In this document: positions 13,340 through 20,457 of the stretch, piece by piece
Numbering within the stretch: position 1 is the first letter of the stretch
How the letters are laid out: each line of letters begins with the position of its first letter
Virus record (IMG/VR): IMGVR_UViG_3300025840_000116
Location: 1 to 34,270 of that record
From: a virus
Direction: 5' to 3' (one strand)
Length of the DNA stretch: 34,270 nucleotides
Position numbers and translations under genes: made by a program
The notes under the pieces: generated by a model
Databases searched by the model: none
What the model saw: only the letters and a program-made list of their open reading frames with translations
Told to the model about the DNA's origin: nothing

Positions 13340-13359
13340 ATAGATTCTCCATAATGTTA

Positions 13360-13388
13360 ATTATATCATATTTTGTGGCCAATGTCAA
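13360..13388 (-). promoter_or_regulatory. Sigma70-type early promoter
   Basis: Minus strand: AGG then TTGACA (13383-13388), 17-base spacer, TATAAT (13360-13365), an almost perfect consensus. Predicted start near 13353, with a leader of only about 14 bases that holds GGAG before ATG 13339. It starts the glycosyltransferase-to-epimerase operon. Confidence 0.9.
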
Positions 13389-13390
13389 CC

Positions 13391-13918
13391 TCAATCTATC
13401 ACCTCGTCTTTGGTATATTTGGTCCAGTCTGTGAAAGCCTTCCTGTCTTGTAGTTCATGTAAACTATGACACCACACTCCTGGATTAGTTGCTTTAAAGT
13501 CTTTGTCATCTAGTTTGAGTGTCGCATTGTAATTGAATTGATTAATGTAAGGCAACTTAACACTTATCATTGGTATAAATGTACTATACTCAGTCCAACC
13601 ACATTCTAATACTTGTTCTGCTAAAGTTACATCAAAGTCTAGTGTAATCCAAATATCATCTTTTAAAAGACTTGTAACTAGTTTGTCCCACCCCTGCCAA
13701 TCTTTTTCAGTTGGTGGATTAAAACTTTGGTTAGCACCTAGATAAATGTGCGGACAACCGCTATTAAGTGCCCTAGCAAGTATTTCCTCTTTTGGTTGAT
13801 ACCCAACTACAAACAAAGTCTTTTGACTATAAGCAGGCGTATGCTCTACTTCAGTGCCTATAAAAAACTTTGTATCCTCGTGACCTTCTCTATTCATTAG
13901 TAACTCGTATAACCCCAC
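13391..13918 (-). CDS. Conserved phage protein of unknown function, 175 residues
   Basis: A soluble alpha/beta protein. Notable blocks: NREGHEDTKFFIGTEVEHTP, KTLFVVGYQPKEEIL, CPHIYLGANQSF, IWITLDFDVT, FIPMISVKLPYI and NPGVWCHSLHELQD. The mix of strands ending in Asp/Glu/His looks enzymatic, but I cannot name the fold. Two starts are possible: GTG 13918, or ATG 13895-13897, which forms a TAATG overlap with the previous stop. It lies downstream of dpdA in the same transcript, so a link to DNA modification is possible. Confidence 0.85.
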   Translation of the reverse strand: MGLYELLMNREGHEDTKFFIGTEVEHTPAYSQKTLFVVGYQPKEEILARALNSGCPHIYLGANQSFNPPTEKDWQGWDKLVTSLLKDDIWITLDFDVTLAEQVLECGWTEYSTFIPMISVKLPYINQFNYNATLKLDDKDFKATNPGVWCHSLHELQDRKAFTDWTKYTKDEVID

Positions 13919-14091
13919 TTAATTAATTGATCTTGATAATCTGCACCTTCATCAATGTTTACAACTTTAGTAGGTGTAGTTTTACCATCTTTAGTCTCTA
14001 GTATTTCCATTTCAGCACCATTCTCTAGTATATGAAATTGTACATCATGTCCTTCGTATGTGTATGTGCCACTGTATGCTTTATTCGCCAT
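13897..14091 (-). CDS. Small hypothetical protein, 64 residues
   Basis: ATG 14089-14091 overlaps the end of dpdA by 11 bases. The protein is MANKAYSGTYTYEGHDVQFH then EILETKDGKTTPTKVVNI and a helix (YQDQLIKWGYTSY): likely a small beta-sheet with a C-terminal helix. No known motif. Confidence 0.8.
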   Translation of the reverse strand: MANKAYSGTYTYEGHDVQFHILENGAEMEILETKDGKTTPTKVVNIDEGADYQDQLIKWGYTSY

Positions 14092-15622
14092 CGAAATCTG
14101 CCCTCATTATGTCTTCTTGCATATCTGCTTCACTGTCACCTGACTCGTATTCGTCAGTTTCAAATAAAGCACCAAATGTAGATTGTTCCGCACTACCATC
14201 TGAGAAACTAATCTCTTTTAAAAACTCTTTGTTATCTTCTAACATTTGCCTTGCATTTGTGTTATTAGGATCTAACACTTCTTCTGCAAAACTATCAAAC
14301 ATTAAAATAGTACCAGGTACATAAGGTGAAGTTTCATTGCTTACACTACTACCTTTTACCTTCTTCCAGTTCTTCCAATGTGTAGGTGTTCTATATTTTT
14401 CCATATCAGCAAGTCTATTTGCTTCTTGCGTTGCTGTAATATGATTATAAACACTATGACCCATGTAAAGAGCATAACTTAGTGTGTCCCAACTAGTTGT
14501 GCATTCTTTACCATTCCTGTTTGTATCTCCATGTCCTAAAACACAGATATCACCAACAGTTAGTCTACTCATTATAGGGGAATGTGCAAAAGGCATAGGC
14601 ATCTTTGATCCTTTCATGTCTTTGTTATCGAATGCTCTATCCATAAAGTATCCAAATCGCTTGGCTCTGTACTCATTATGTGTGTAAGTCTGGCCATATG
14701 CTGTATTAACAAAAGGCGATGCCGCATCAAATGAAAGTGTTATATTAGGATTGTCGTGCTTTCTCAACTGTCTTTGGATACTAGTGAGGTGACATGCCCA
14801 ATTAAGGCGTCCAGTACCTAAGAAGTGTATCCAATCCTTGCCTTCAAGTAAACCGTCTTCTCTAAGATCCAACAATCTACTTAGCACACTATACATGTGC
14901 TTCATATTGATACCAGCGAATGCGTAACCCTCTAAGGTTCTATTCTCATCACCGTATGCTTCTTGCACAAAACTTTTATTGGAAAAATGCTTTACTGCAT
15001 CATACCATATTTTGCTATTCTCTTCGTTACTACCACTTAACACATTTAAAAACTTAGTAGCACCTGGTGTTCTGTTCCTCATAAAATAGTCTAAATTAAG
15101 TAGACTGATATCTAGTGTGTCTTGAAATTCTGTAAGTCCTGTCCTTTCGCTTAGTTTACCAACTGCCGCAAAAGCAGGAACATCTAATGTCATACTCCAG
15201 TCTGCTGTATGCTCTAACCATGTAAGTATCTTATTACAAAATGCTGTTCTTACAGGATCATTAGGATCTTTAGCATTGCTCCAGTCCATTTTAATAACAC
15301 CTGTGGCAAGTTGGAAACCACCTGAGTCTCCTAGTATCATAGTTTTACTACGATCTCTACCTTGTATCATTGGCTCACGTTCATCGCTTTTAACAGGATC
15401 TAAGTGAGCATGTCCACCTGAGTAAAGACCCCATGGGTAATGATAATAACTGTTCTCAGGATCAAGGAAGTTCATACCTTGTGTGCCTTTTTCAAAGCCT
15501 TCAGGGCATCTCCATTCACTTGGATTAGCATCCATTTTCTGTAATTGCGTTACATAGAACCCACTAATGGCGGGCAGGTAAACTGCCCAATCCTGGTGCT
15601 TCTTTCCTAAATCTTCTGTCAT
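14081..15622 (-). CDS. dpdA: DpdA-type DNA guanine transglycosylase
   Basis: A 513-residue TGT-fold protein. The first active-site block ILGDSGGFQLATG (96-108, D99) matches the TGT (S)DSGGFQ motif; WSMTLDVPAFA (142-152) and LSFDAASPF (296-304, D299) match the second Asp region that forms the covalent bond with the nucleic acid. Such phage TGTs (DpdA) replace guanine in DNA by a 7-deazaguanine. Length and the insertions between motifs fit DpdA rather than bacterial tRNA-TGT (about 375 residues). I did not see the four zinc ligands of bacterial TGT. An acidic tail (residues 470-513) is extra. It follows the clamp gene by 2 bases, in the operon of the DNA polymerase. The other pathway genes (folE, queE, queD) are in two other operons. 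Confidence 0.88.
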   Translation of the reverse strand: MTEDLGKKHQDWAVYLPAISGFYVTQLQKMDANPSEWRCPEGFEKGTQGMNFLDPENSYYHYPWGLYSGGHAHLDPVKSDEREPMIQGRDRSKTMILGDSGGFQLATGVIKMDWSNAKDPNDPVRTAFCNKILTWLEHTADWSMTLDVPAFAAVGKLSERTGLTEFQDTLDISLLNLDYFMRNRTPGATKFLNVLSGSNEENSKIWYDAVKHFSNKSFVQEAYGDENRTLEGYAFAGINMKHMYSVLSRLLDLREDGLLEGKDWIHFLGTGRLNWACHLTSIQRQLRKHDNPNITLSFDAASPFVNTAYGQTYTHNEYRAKRFGYFMDRAFDNKDMKGSKMPMPFAHSPIMSRLTVGDICVLGHGDTNRNGKECTTSWDTLSYALYMGHSVYNHITATQEANRLADMEKYRTPTHWKNWKKVKGSSVSNETSPYVPGTILMFDSFAEEVLDPNNTNARQMLEDNKEFLKEISFSDGSAEQSTFGALFETDEYESGDSEADMQEDIMRADFDGE

Positions 15623-15624
15623 GT

Positions 15625-16368
15625 TTAACTCTTAGCAGGTAATATATATTTGTATTCGCCTAAGCCACTGTCAATCACAATTTGCATTGCTCCTGCGTTA
15701 GCAAAACTAACAGTACAATTTGCACTATCGCTTAGTCTTAGAATACTTAATGCTTTGTCTATTTCCCATTTCCAGTTGCCAGACAGTTCGCCTTCGACAT
15801 TATTATTAATAGGAAGTTTACCTTTATCACCGGCACCTTCACCAATGCTAAAATATAAAGCACCATCTTCTGTACTTGGAGAAAACACTGGTTCAAAGCC
15901 ACCTAACACACCATTGAAGTAACCTAAGTCTTTTAAGTTCTTCTGTGACGGTGTAATAGTAACGTCCCATGGTATCTCTTTCATTGTAACAGATTTTAGT
16001 TGCTGATTAATAACATCTGCTAACATAAATCTATAACTACCTGTGTGTCCTTCTGCACTTGTGAAACTAATCTGTACAGGAATATCGTCTCCATTCCTGC
16101 TTTGTGTTTCTACATTTACAGTAGAACCTTCATCTACAAATCCTGGAAACTTTAAGTATCCATCTAGTACACTCATTCTACTAAGACCTACTGTTTGGTC
16201 TACAAAGTCTGCTACAGGATTGTGTAGTTTACCTTGCAGGATAACAGTTTTGTCTGCATCCATGGCCTCTATAGTTGTACTTTCAGCAGTACCACTAATT
16301 TTAACCTGTTCAATAAAGCCTAAGGCGTGGGTGTGCCTTAGAATGTCTTTAAATATATCTTTTATCAT
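15625..16368 (-). CDS. 45: Probable sliding clamp (gp45-like)
   Basis: A 247-residue protein, close to T4 gp45 (228). It has two similar beta-rich halves: strands such as STTIEAMDADKTVILQGKL and TVNVETQ...VQISF in the first, and CTVSFANAGAMQIVIDSG with the end strand EYKYILPAK in the second. The latter resembles the last strand of clamps (YVVALEA in gp45). It sits right after the polymerase gene, as clamp genes often do in T4-like phages, and has ribosome site AGAGGTG. The clamp holds the polymerase on DNA and is a late-transcription activator in T4. No single decisive motif exists, so this is a fold-and-context call; another DNA-associated beta protein is possible. Confidence 0.6.
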   Translation of the reverse strand: MIKDIFKDILRHTHALGFIEQVKISGTAESTTIEAMDADKTVILQGKLHNPVADFVDQTVGLSRMSVLDGYLKFPGFVDEGSTVNVETQSRNGDDIPVQISFTSAEGHTGSYRFMLADVINQQLKSVTMKEIPWDVTITPSQKNLKDLGYFNGVLGGFEPVFSPSTEDGALYFSIGEGAGDKGKLPINNNVEGELSGNWKWEIDKALSILRLSDSANCTVSFANAGAMQIVIDSGLGEYKYILPAKS

Positions 16369-16398
16369 ATGTTGTCACCTCTTACATTAAAGTTATTA

Positions 16399-16456
16399 TT
16401 TAGGCCTTTACACCTAAAAAGTTTATAAATCCTGGCCGTTTGATACCTAACGACCA
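16399..16456 (-). promoter_or_regulatory. Two hairpins between polymerase and clamp genes
   Basis: In the 90-base gap after the polymerase stop: a first stem of 8 pairs, one a G-U (16433-16440 with 16449-16456, 8-base loop 16441-16448), and a second stem of 6 pairs (16399-16404 with 16413-16418, 8-base loop). Neither is followed by a T-run, so they are not ordinary terminators. They could affect mRNA processing or bind a protein, like the T4 gp43 operator, which however lies upstream of gene 43. Confidence 0.45.
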
Positions 16457-16458
16457 AG

Positions 16459-19164
16459 TTAATCATTAAAATTAAATAAACTATGGAATGTATTGCTGGT
16501 ATCTGTTGCTGACAAATCCCATTTAAGTACATTCAATAAGTTTTCTACTTTCTTATCAACAACTGCTTCTTCCATTGAATCTTCATCAAAGGGTAGTTGT
16601 TTAAACCATTCTGGTATATGCATTTCATCTGTTGGATATGCAATACTAGTATATCCCATAGCATTACTTTTAAGCCTGCATACAATAACTTTCATACCAT
16701 CTGTTATTTGCATACTGTATTGATCGCTATTTGCTTTTAGCATATTATTCCAATTAATACTTGCTCTAACATGCCCGGGGATCATTATTTTCTTTTCGTC
16801 TTTGAGTTTTTCTAACTTGTATAAACTAGCACTTTTGTTCATACTAAATGCTTTATTATATGCTTCTGTGTAGTATGTTAAGTTGTTTACACGTTTTGGC
16901 ATACCTTTACGCCAAGGGTCCATTGCTTTAAACTCTTTCTTAAACTCTCTAACATTTGCTAAAACCTTTGTTTCACCATCGCCATTTAGTGTTTGCCCTA
17001 ATATGTCTGATAAAAAGTCTTGCACAAACTCTGGAGTATCTGACCTCTTAAGGTCTAACCCCATTACTTTAAGTTTACCACCTTCGGGTTGATACCCTTC
17101 TAAATCTAATACATTAATAGCATATCTTTTCTTTGTAATAAAGATGCCGGCTCTACCAACTACTTCTCTGCCGGCTTTAAGTATATTACCTTGGCTAGTT
17201 GAAATGTTAAATGAATTTTTTGCAAATAAAGGGAAAGAATCACTAACGGTATCTGATATAGTATCATATAATTTAATTGCACTATCCATGTCTAATTCAA
17301 TGTCTTGCTTTTTACTAATCTCATGAGCACTAAAATACACTGAGTCAGTATCACCATATACTATTGTATCTCCAGTATGATCATACTCGCCTGTGAGCAT
17401 TTTGTTTGTCTCTGCTCCCATGTGTCTAGTGATTGCACGACCAGTAAGTGTAGTACTTTGACCTATCCTGTGGTCAAAGAACCTACTACCTGGATTACAA
17501 ATAGCACCATATGTACTGTTAAGTAGAATCTTTCTGACTAACTGTCGCTTATCCCAAAATGCTATGTCTTCTGGCGTTGTTGCTTTTTTCTTTTTAGCCT
17601 GTAACTCTTGTCTTTCTGCATACCATCTCTCCAATAGTCCTGGTATAATACCTTGTACATCTGTTCTGTATATAGTACCATTTGCACTAATGCACCAAGG
17701 CTCATCACTGTTAAACAGCATGTTATATACATCAGCACCTTTGACACTAACTTCTCTTTTATCTTCTAAATCTAATATAAGTGGCTTATCAATATCTTTA
17801 GCCATTACCATTTCATATTCATTTGTACCGAACTTACCTGCCCAGGCATCTGCAAATGACTTCTTCTCAATTTGCATTTTTTCTGTAATTTCTTTGTCTG
17901 TGTACTCTTGTCTTAGTTGCCCAACAATAGTTTCAGGAGCCATATTCAGTGCTCTAATAACACTTGGATACAGACTGTTTATATCCATTGATCCTATCCA
18001 TTCATGCATACCTTTCTTAGGAAATGCCACATAGGCACCTGCAACTGTATTCCCCCATGGATTCTCAGAATCTTTGTTTCGCTTTCTATCTGGTATAACC
18101 ATACCGCGTCTGTGTGCTTCATTGATAATAGCAGAGTCAATTGTTTGTACCGCTCCCATTGTTACTGGAAGTAATACTGTATTCTGATGAGCAATCTCAC
18201 TAGCAAGACTAATAAATTGTAACTTGTCGTCTAACTTTTTAAGTAGCATTGTGTCTTGAATATTGTATTCTAAAAACAATTCAAAGTCATGATTGTAAAG
18301 TCTATCAAGCGAACCATCATATACAACCTTCTTTTCACCTACTTCCATTTCGCCAATGTAGTCTAGTCTATAACTATGGCGTTCTTCGTAGTTGTATTTT
18401 CTATACAGTTGCATATAGTCTAAATGCACACGACCTACTAGATCATATGTTTGTGTTTCTCTACCGTGATTGATGTATTCTCTTTTAACAATATTCTTAT
18501 CAAGTAAACACAGACGCCTTGTTTCGCTTTTACCTAGTACTTTGATAATTCTGTTTACGGTATAAGGAATATCATAACCTTCACTGTTCCAACCACTTAG
18601 TATATCAGCATCATCAATGAGGCTAAGGAAAGCATCTAACATTGCTTTCTCGCCACCAAATAGTATTGTATCGCCTACATTATCTGCAATCTTTTGTGCT
18701 TGTTCCCAATTAAGTGTTTTAGGTGGAACTGCTAAACATACTATTTTATCCATCCAGTCTAAGTAAACACTGATACTAGTGATAGGCATAAATGCATCTT
18801 CAGGAGAACTATAACCTCTTTCAGGGTCAAAGTCTACCTCAATATCAAAAAAGCATTTGTGTAAGTCTGGTGCATCAACACCCAAGTAATGATCTGCTAA
18901 TACTCTATTAACAGGCTTTAGGTCGCTTTCGTATGTTTGTTTGTTTTGATATAGTGCTACATTGCGTTTAAAGTCTTTCCAGTTGTTTGCTGTAATCTTG
19001 CTAACTGGGTCACCGAATACACTATGCTGTTTGCCTTTTGGATCATCTACATAAAAGTAGTACCGCATAGGGTGATCAATGATCTTACGTTCGCCTTCTT
19101 TTGTTCGCTCGACTACTCTTACTATGCCTTTGTTCTGTTCAAAAACTGCGTCAACGTAACTCAT
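16459..19164 (-). CDS. 43: DNA polymerase, family B (T4 gp43)
   Basis: A complete 901-residue polymerase (T4 gp43 is 898). Exonuclease motif I is FFDIEVD (D107, E109). Polymerase motif A is SMDINSLYPSVIR, motif B is RKILLNSTYGAICN (compare T4 KILINSLYGALGN), and motif C is VYGDTDSVYF. KKRYAIN follows, and the thumb region is present. It replicates the phage genome with proofreading. ATG 19162-19164 overlaps the stop of the upstream small gene by 14 bases. The transcript starts at a leaderless-type promoter (19418-19445) and carries the clamp and dpdA after it. Confidence 0.98.
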   Translation of the reverse strand: MSYVDAVFEQNKGIVRVVERTKEGERKIIDHPMRYYFYVDDPKGKQHSVFGDPVSKITANNWKDFKRNVALYQNKQTYESDLKPVNRVLADHYLGVDAPDLHKCFFDIEVDFDPERGYSSPEDAFMPITSISVYLDWMDKIVCLAVPPKTLNWEQAQKIADNVGDTILFGGEKAMLDAFLSLIDDADILSGWNSEGYDIPYTVNRIIKVLGKSETRRLCLLDKNIVKREYINHGRETQTYDLVGRVHLDYMQLYRKYNYEERHSYRLDYIGEMEVGEKKVVYDGSLDRLYNHDFELFLEYNIQDTMLLKKLDDKLQFISLASEIAHQNTVLLPVTMGAVQTIDSAIINEAHRRGMVIPDRKRNKDSENPWGNTVAGAYVAFPKKGMHEWIGSMDINSLYPSVIRALNMAPETIVGQLRQEYTDKEITEKMQIEKKSFADAWAGKFGTNEYEMVMAKDIDKPLILDLEDKREVSVKGADVYNMLFNSDEPWCISANGTIYRTDVQGIIPGLLERWYAERQELQAKKKKATTPEDIAFWDKRQLVRKILLNSTYGAICNPGSRFFDHRIGQSTTLTGRAITRHMGAETNKMLTGEYDHTGDTIVYGDTDSVYFSAHEISKKQDIELDMDSAIKLYDTISDTVSDSFPLFAKNSFNISTSQGNILKAGREVVGRAGIFITKKRYAINVLDLEGYQPEGGKLKVMGLDLKRSDTPEFVQDFLSDILGQTLNGDGETKVLANVREFKKEFKAMDPWRKGMPKRVNNLTYYTEAYNKAFSMNKSASLYKLEKLKDEKKIMIPGHVRASINWNNMLKANSDQYSMQITDGMKVIVCRLKSNAMGYTSIAYPTDEMHIPEWFKQLPFDEDSMEEAVVDKKVENLLNVLKWDLSATDTSNTFHSLFNFND

Positions 19165-19411
19165 TTAATTTGTCCGAATATTTTAACATAAATTTATATT
19201 TGCTTGCCTCTGTTATAAACTTTGCATATACTTTTGCAACTGGTTTATAACTGCTTTCAAAGTCTACTTCTTTAGAAAAGGTTGCTTCTTCACCAAATGC
19301 AAAGAAAGGAATCATTGTGTCATGCAACCTATCTTCAAAGATGTGCTCATAATCAGCATCATCTGTCCATTGCATGTCAAATAAATATACCTTTTCTATA
19401 GTCAGACTCAT
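19151..19411 (-). CDS. Hypothetical protein, 86 residues
   Basis: ATG 19409-19411 sits 6 bases after a TATACT -10 box, with no ribosome site, so a leaderless start is likely. The protein begins MSLTIEKVYLFDMQWTDDAD and ends KYSDKLNELR; acidic first half, basic second half. It is the first gene of the polymerase operon and overlaps gene 43 by 14 bases. No motif; a small regulator or polymerase partner is possible. Confidence 0.8.
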   Translation of the reverse strand: MSLTIEKVYLFDMQWTDDADYEHIFEDRLHDTMIPFFAFGEEATFSKEVDFESSYKPVAKVYAKFITEASKYKFMLKYSDKLNELR

Positions 19412-19417
19412 ATTAGT

Positions 19418-19445
19418 AGTATAACAGATAGAACTATATTGTCAA
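19418..19445 (-). promoter_or_regulatory. Sigma70-type early promoter, leaderless arrangement
   Basis: Minus strand: AGG then TTGACA (19440-19445), 16-base spacer, TATACT (19418-19423), then 6 bases and ATG at 19411. It would drive the replication operon (19151, 43, clamp, dpdA, 13897, 13391). Confidence 0.82.
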
Positions 19446-19471
19446 CCTGTTTTTAGTTTATTGGTCCTGTT

Positions 19472-19738
19472 TTATAAGTGGTCTTTACCAACTGCGGCTA
19501 GAATAGTTTCTAGTGCATCAAACTTATCTGTTTCATCGGTAAATGATGCCTTATGAGCAACTTTAACTGCTTTCATAAGGACTGCTGGTTTAATATCCAT
19601 TTCTTCTGCTATTGCCTTAACGGTTTCTCTTAAACCAACTTGGAGTGATTCTACTTCATAAAGGACTTGGTCTCCTTCCTGAACTAGTTTTTTAAGTCTT
19701 GCGACTTCTTCTTGATTGAATGTTTTGTTGAACGCCAT
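19472..19738 (-). CDS. dsbA: Probable DsbA-like late-transcription regulator
   Basis: An 88-residue helical protein, the length of T4 DsbA (89), a double-stranded DNA-binding protein that binds near late promoters. The central LRETVKAIAEEMDIKPAVLM with a preceding helix fits the pattern of that family: a small helical domain with a short turn (MDIKP) between two helices. It has its own sigma70 promoter (19775-19803). No T4-type gp33 or gp55 is in the window. The call rests on length, fold and pattern, so another small DNA-binding protein is possible. Confidence 0.6.
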   Translation of the reverse strand: MAFNKTFNQEEVARLKKLVQEGDQVLYEVESLQVGLRETVKAIAEEMDIKPAVLMKAVKVAHKASFTDETDKFDALETILAAVGKDHL

Positions 19739-19774
19739 ATAAATCCTGTGTGTATGTTAATAATTATCTAAAGT

Positions 19775-19803
19775 ATTATACTAGAAATAAGTAATGTGGT
19801 CAA
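19775..19803 (-). promoter_or_regulatory. Sigma70-type early promoter
   Basis: Minus strand: TTGACC (19798-19803), 17-base spacer, TATAAT (19775-19780); start near 19768, leader about 30 bases before ATG 19738. Unlike five others it lacks AGG before the -35. Its -35 adjoins the inverted repeat AGTACT (19803-19808 and 19816-19821). Confidence 0.88.
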
Positions 19804-19806
19804 GTA

Positions 19807-20112
19807 CTAATATTCAGTACTGGCCTCAAAGTCCCAATCAGGTACATCTAATTCCTCTGCAAGAATTTTCGCAATCTGCGTACCTTCTTCTGCACTAATG
19901 TCATCTTGTGTTAATACCTCATATACTTGAACATCATCTGATTCATAGTGGACAACTTCTGCTTTTACTTTGTTGCCACTGCCATCAAATGATGAAAATA
20001 CTTTGGTTGGAACAACACTTTGTACTATGTCAAAGAAGTCTACAATATCATCACGTGATATTTCATCCTCTACGACTATTCTTACAAAATGTTTTCTTAC
20101 CTTATCTACCAT
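19807..20112 (-). CDS. Hypothetical protein, 101 residues
   Basis: ATG 20110-20112, 5 bases after the end of the membrane-protein gene. The protein is very acidic, MVDKVRKHFVRIVVEDEISR and then an alpha/beta pattern ending DVPDWDFEASTEY. No catalytic motif. Its position in the late unit after the membrane protein suggests a late role. Function unknown. Confidence 0.8.
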   Translation of the reverse strand: MVDKVRKHFVRIVVEDEISRDDIVDFFDIVQSVVPTKVFSSFDGSGNKVKAEVVHYESDDVQVYEVLTQDDISAEEGTQIAKILAEELDVPDWDFEASTEY

Positions 20113-20117
20113 AGTAA

Positions 20118-20444
20118 TTACTTACCTTTACTAAATGCTTGAGCACCAAAGAAGGCGGCAACAATACCTGCTACTGCTACAAAGTATGTAGCGGCCATGT
20201 CACCTAGTATTTCACTTGCTTGATTTAAGCCAGCCAATACTGCTATTACTACTGCAAAAGGATATAACAACATACCACTTAGTGCAAACCAAGCCATGCT
20301 ACGTTGAGCATCTCTCATTGCATCTAAATCTTCCAGTTCTTTTCTTTTGAACTCTAGGTACATTTGCTCTTCTGCTTTTGAAACCTTTCCATCTCCATTT
20401 GTATCAGCCGGATGATGTATTGCTGTATTACTTTCGTCTGCCAT
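20118..20444 (-). CDS. EF-hand two-span membrane protein, holin candidate
   Basis: A 108-residue protein with a complete calcium-binding EF loop at residues 14-25 (DTNGDGKVSKAE, with D14, N16, D18 and E25 in the right places), a charged helix (EFKRKELEDLDAMRDAQRS), then two membrane helices (about 50-72 and 85-104). Ribosome site TAGGAGA. Size, two spans and its place in a late unit fit a holin, which opens the inner membrane for lysozyme. The EF hand would make it calcium-responsive. The lysozyme gene is 13 kb away. Holin activity is inferred, not shown. Confidence 0.8.
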   Translation of the reverse strand: MADESNTAIHHPADTNGDGKVSKAEEQMYLEFKRKELEDLDAMRDAQRSMAWFALSGMLLYPFAVVIAVLAGLNQASEILGDMAATYFVAVAGIVAAFFGAQAFSKGK

Positions 20445-20457
20445 TTATGTTCTCCTA

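Noticed and set aside
19803-19821. AGTACT inverted repeat as terminator
   Set aside because: Six-pair stem without a T-run; it overlaps the next -35, so at most a weak operator.
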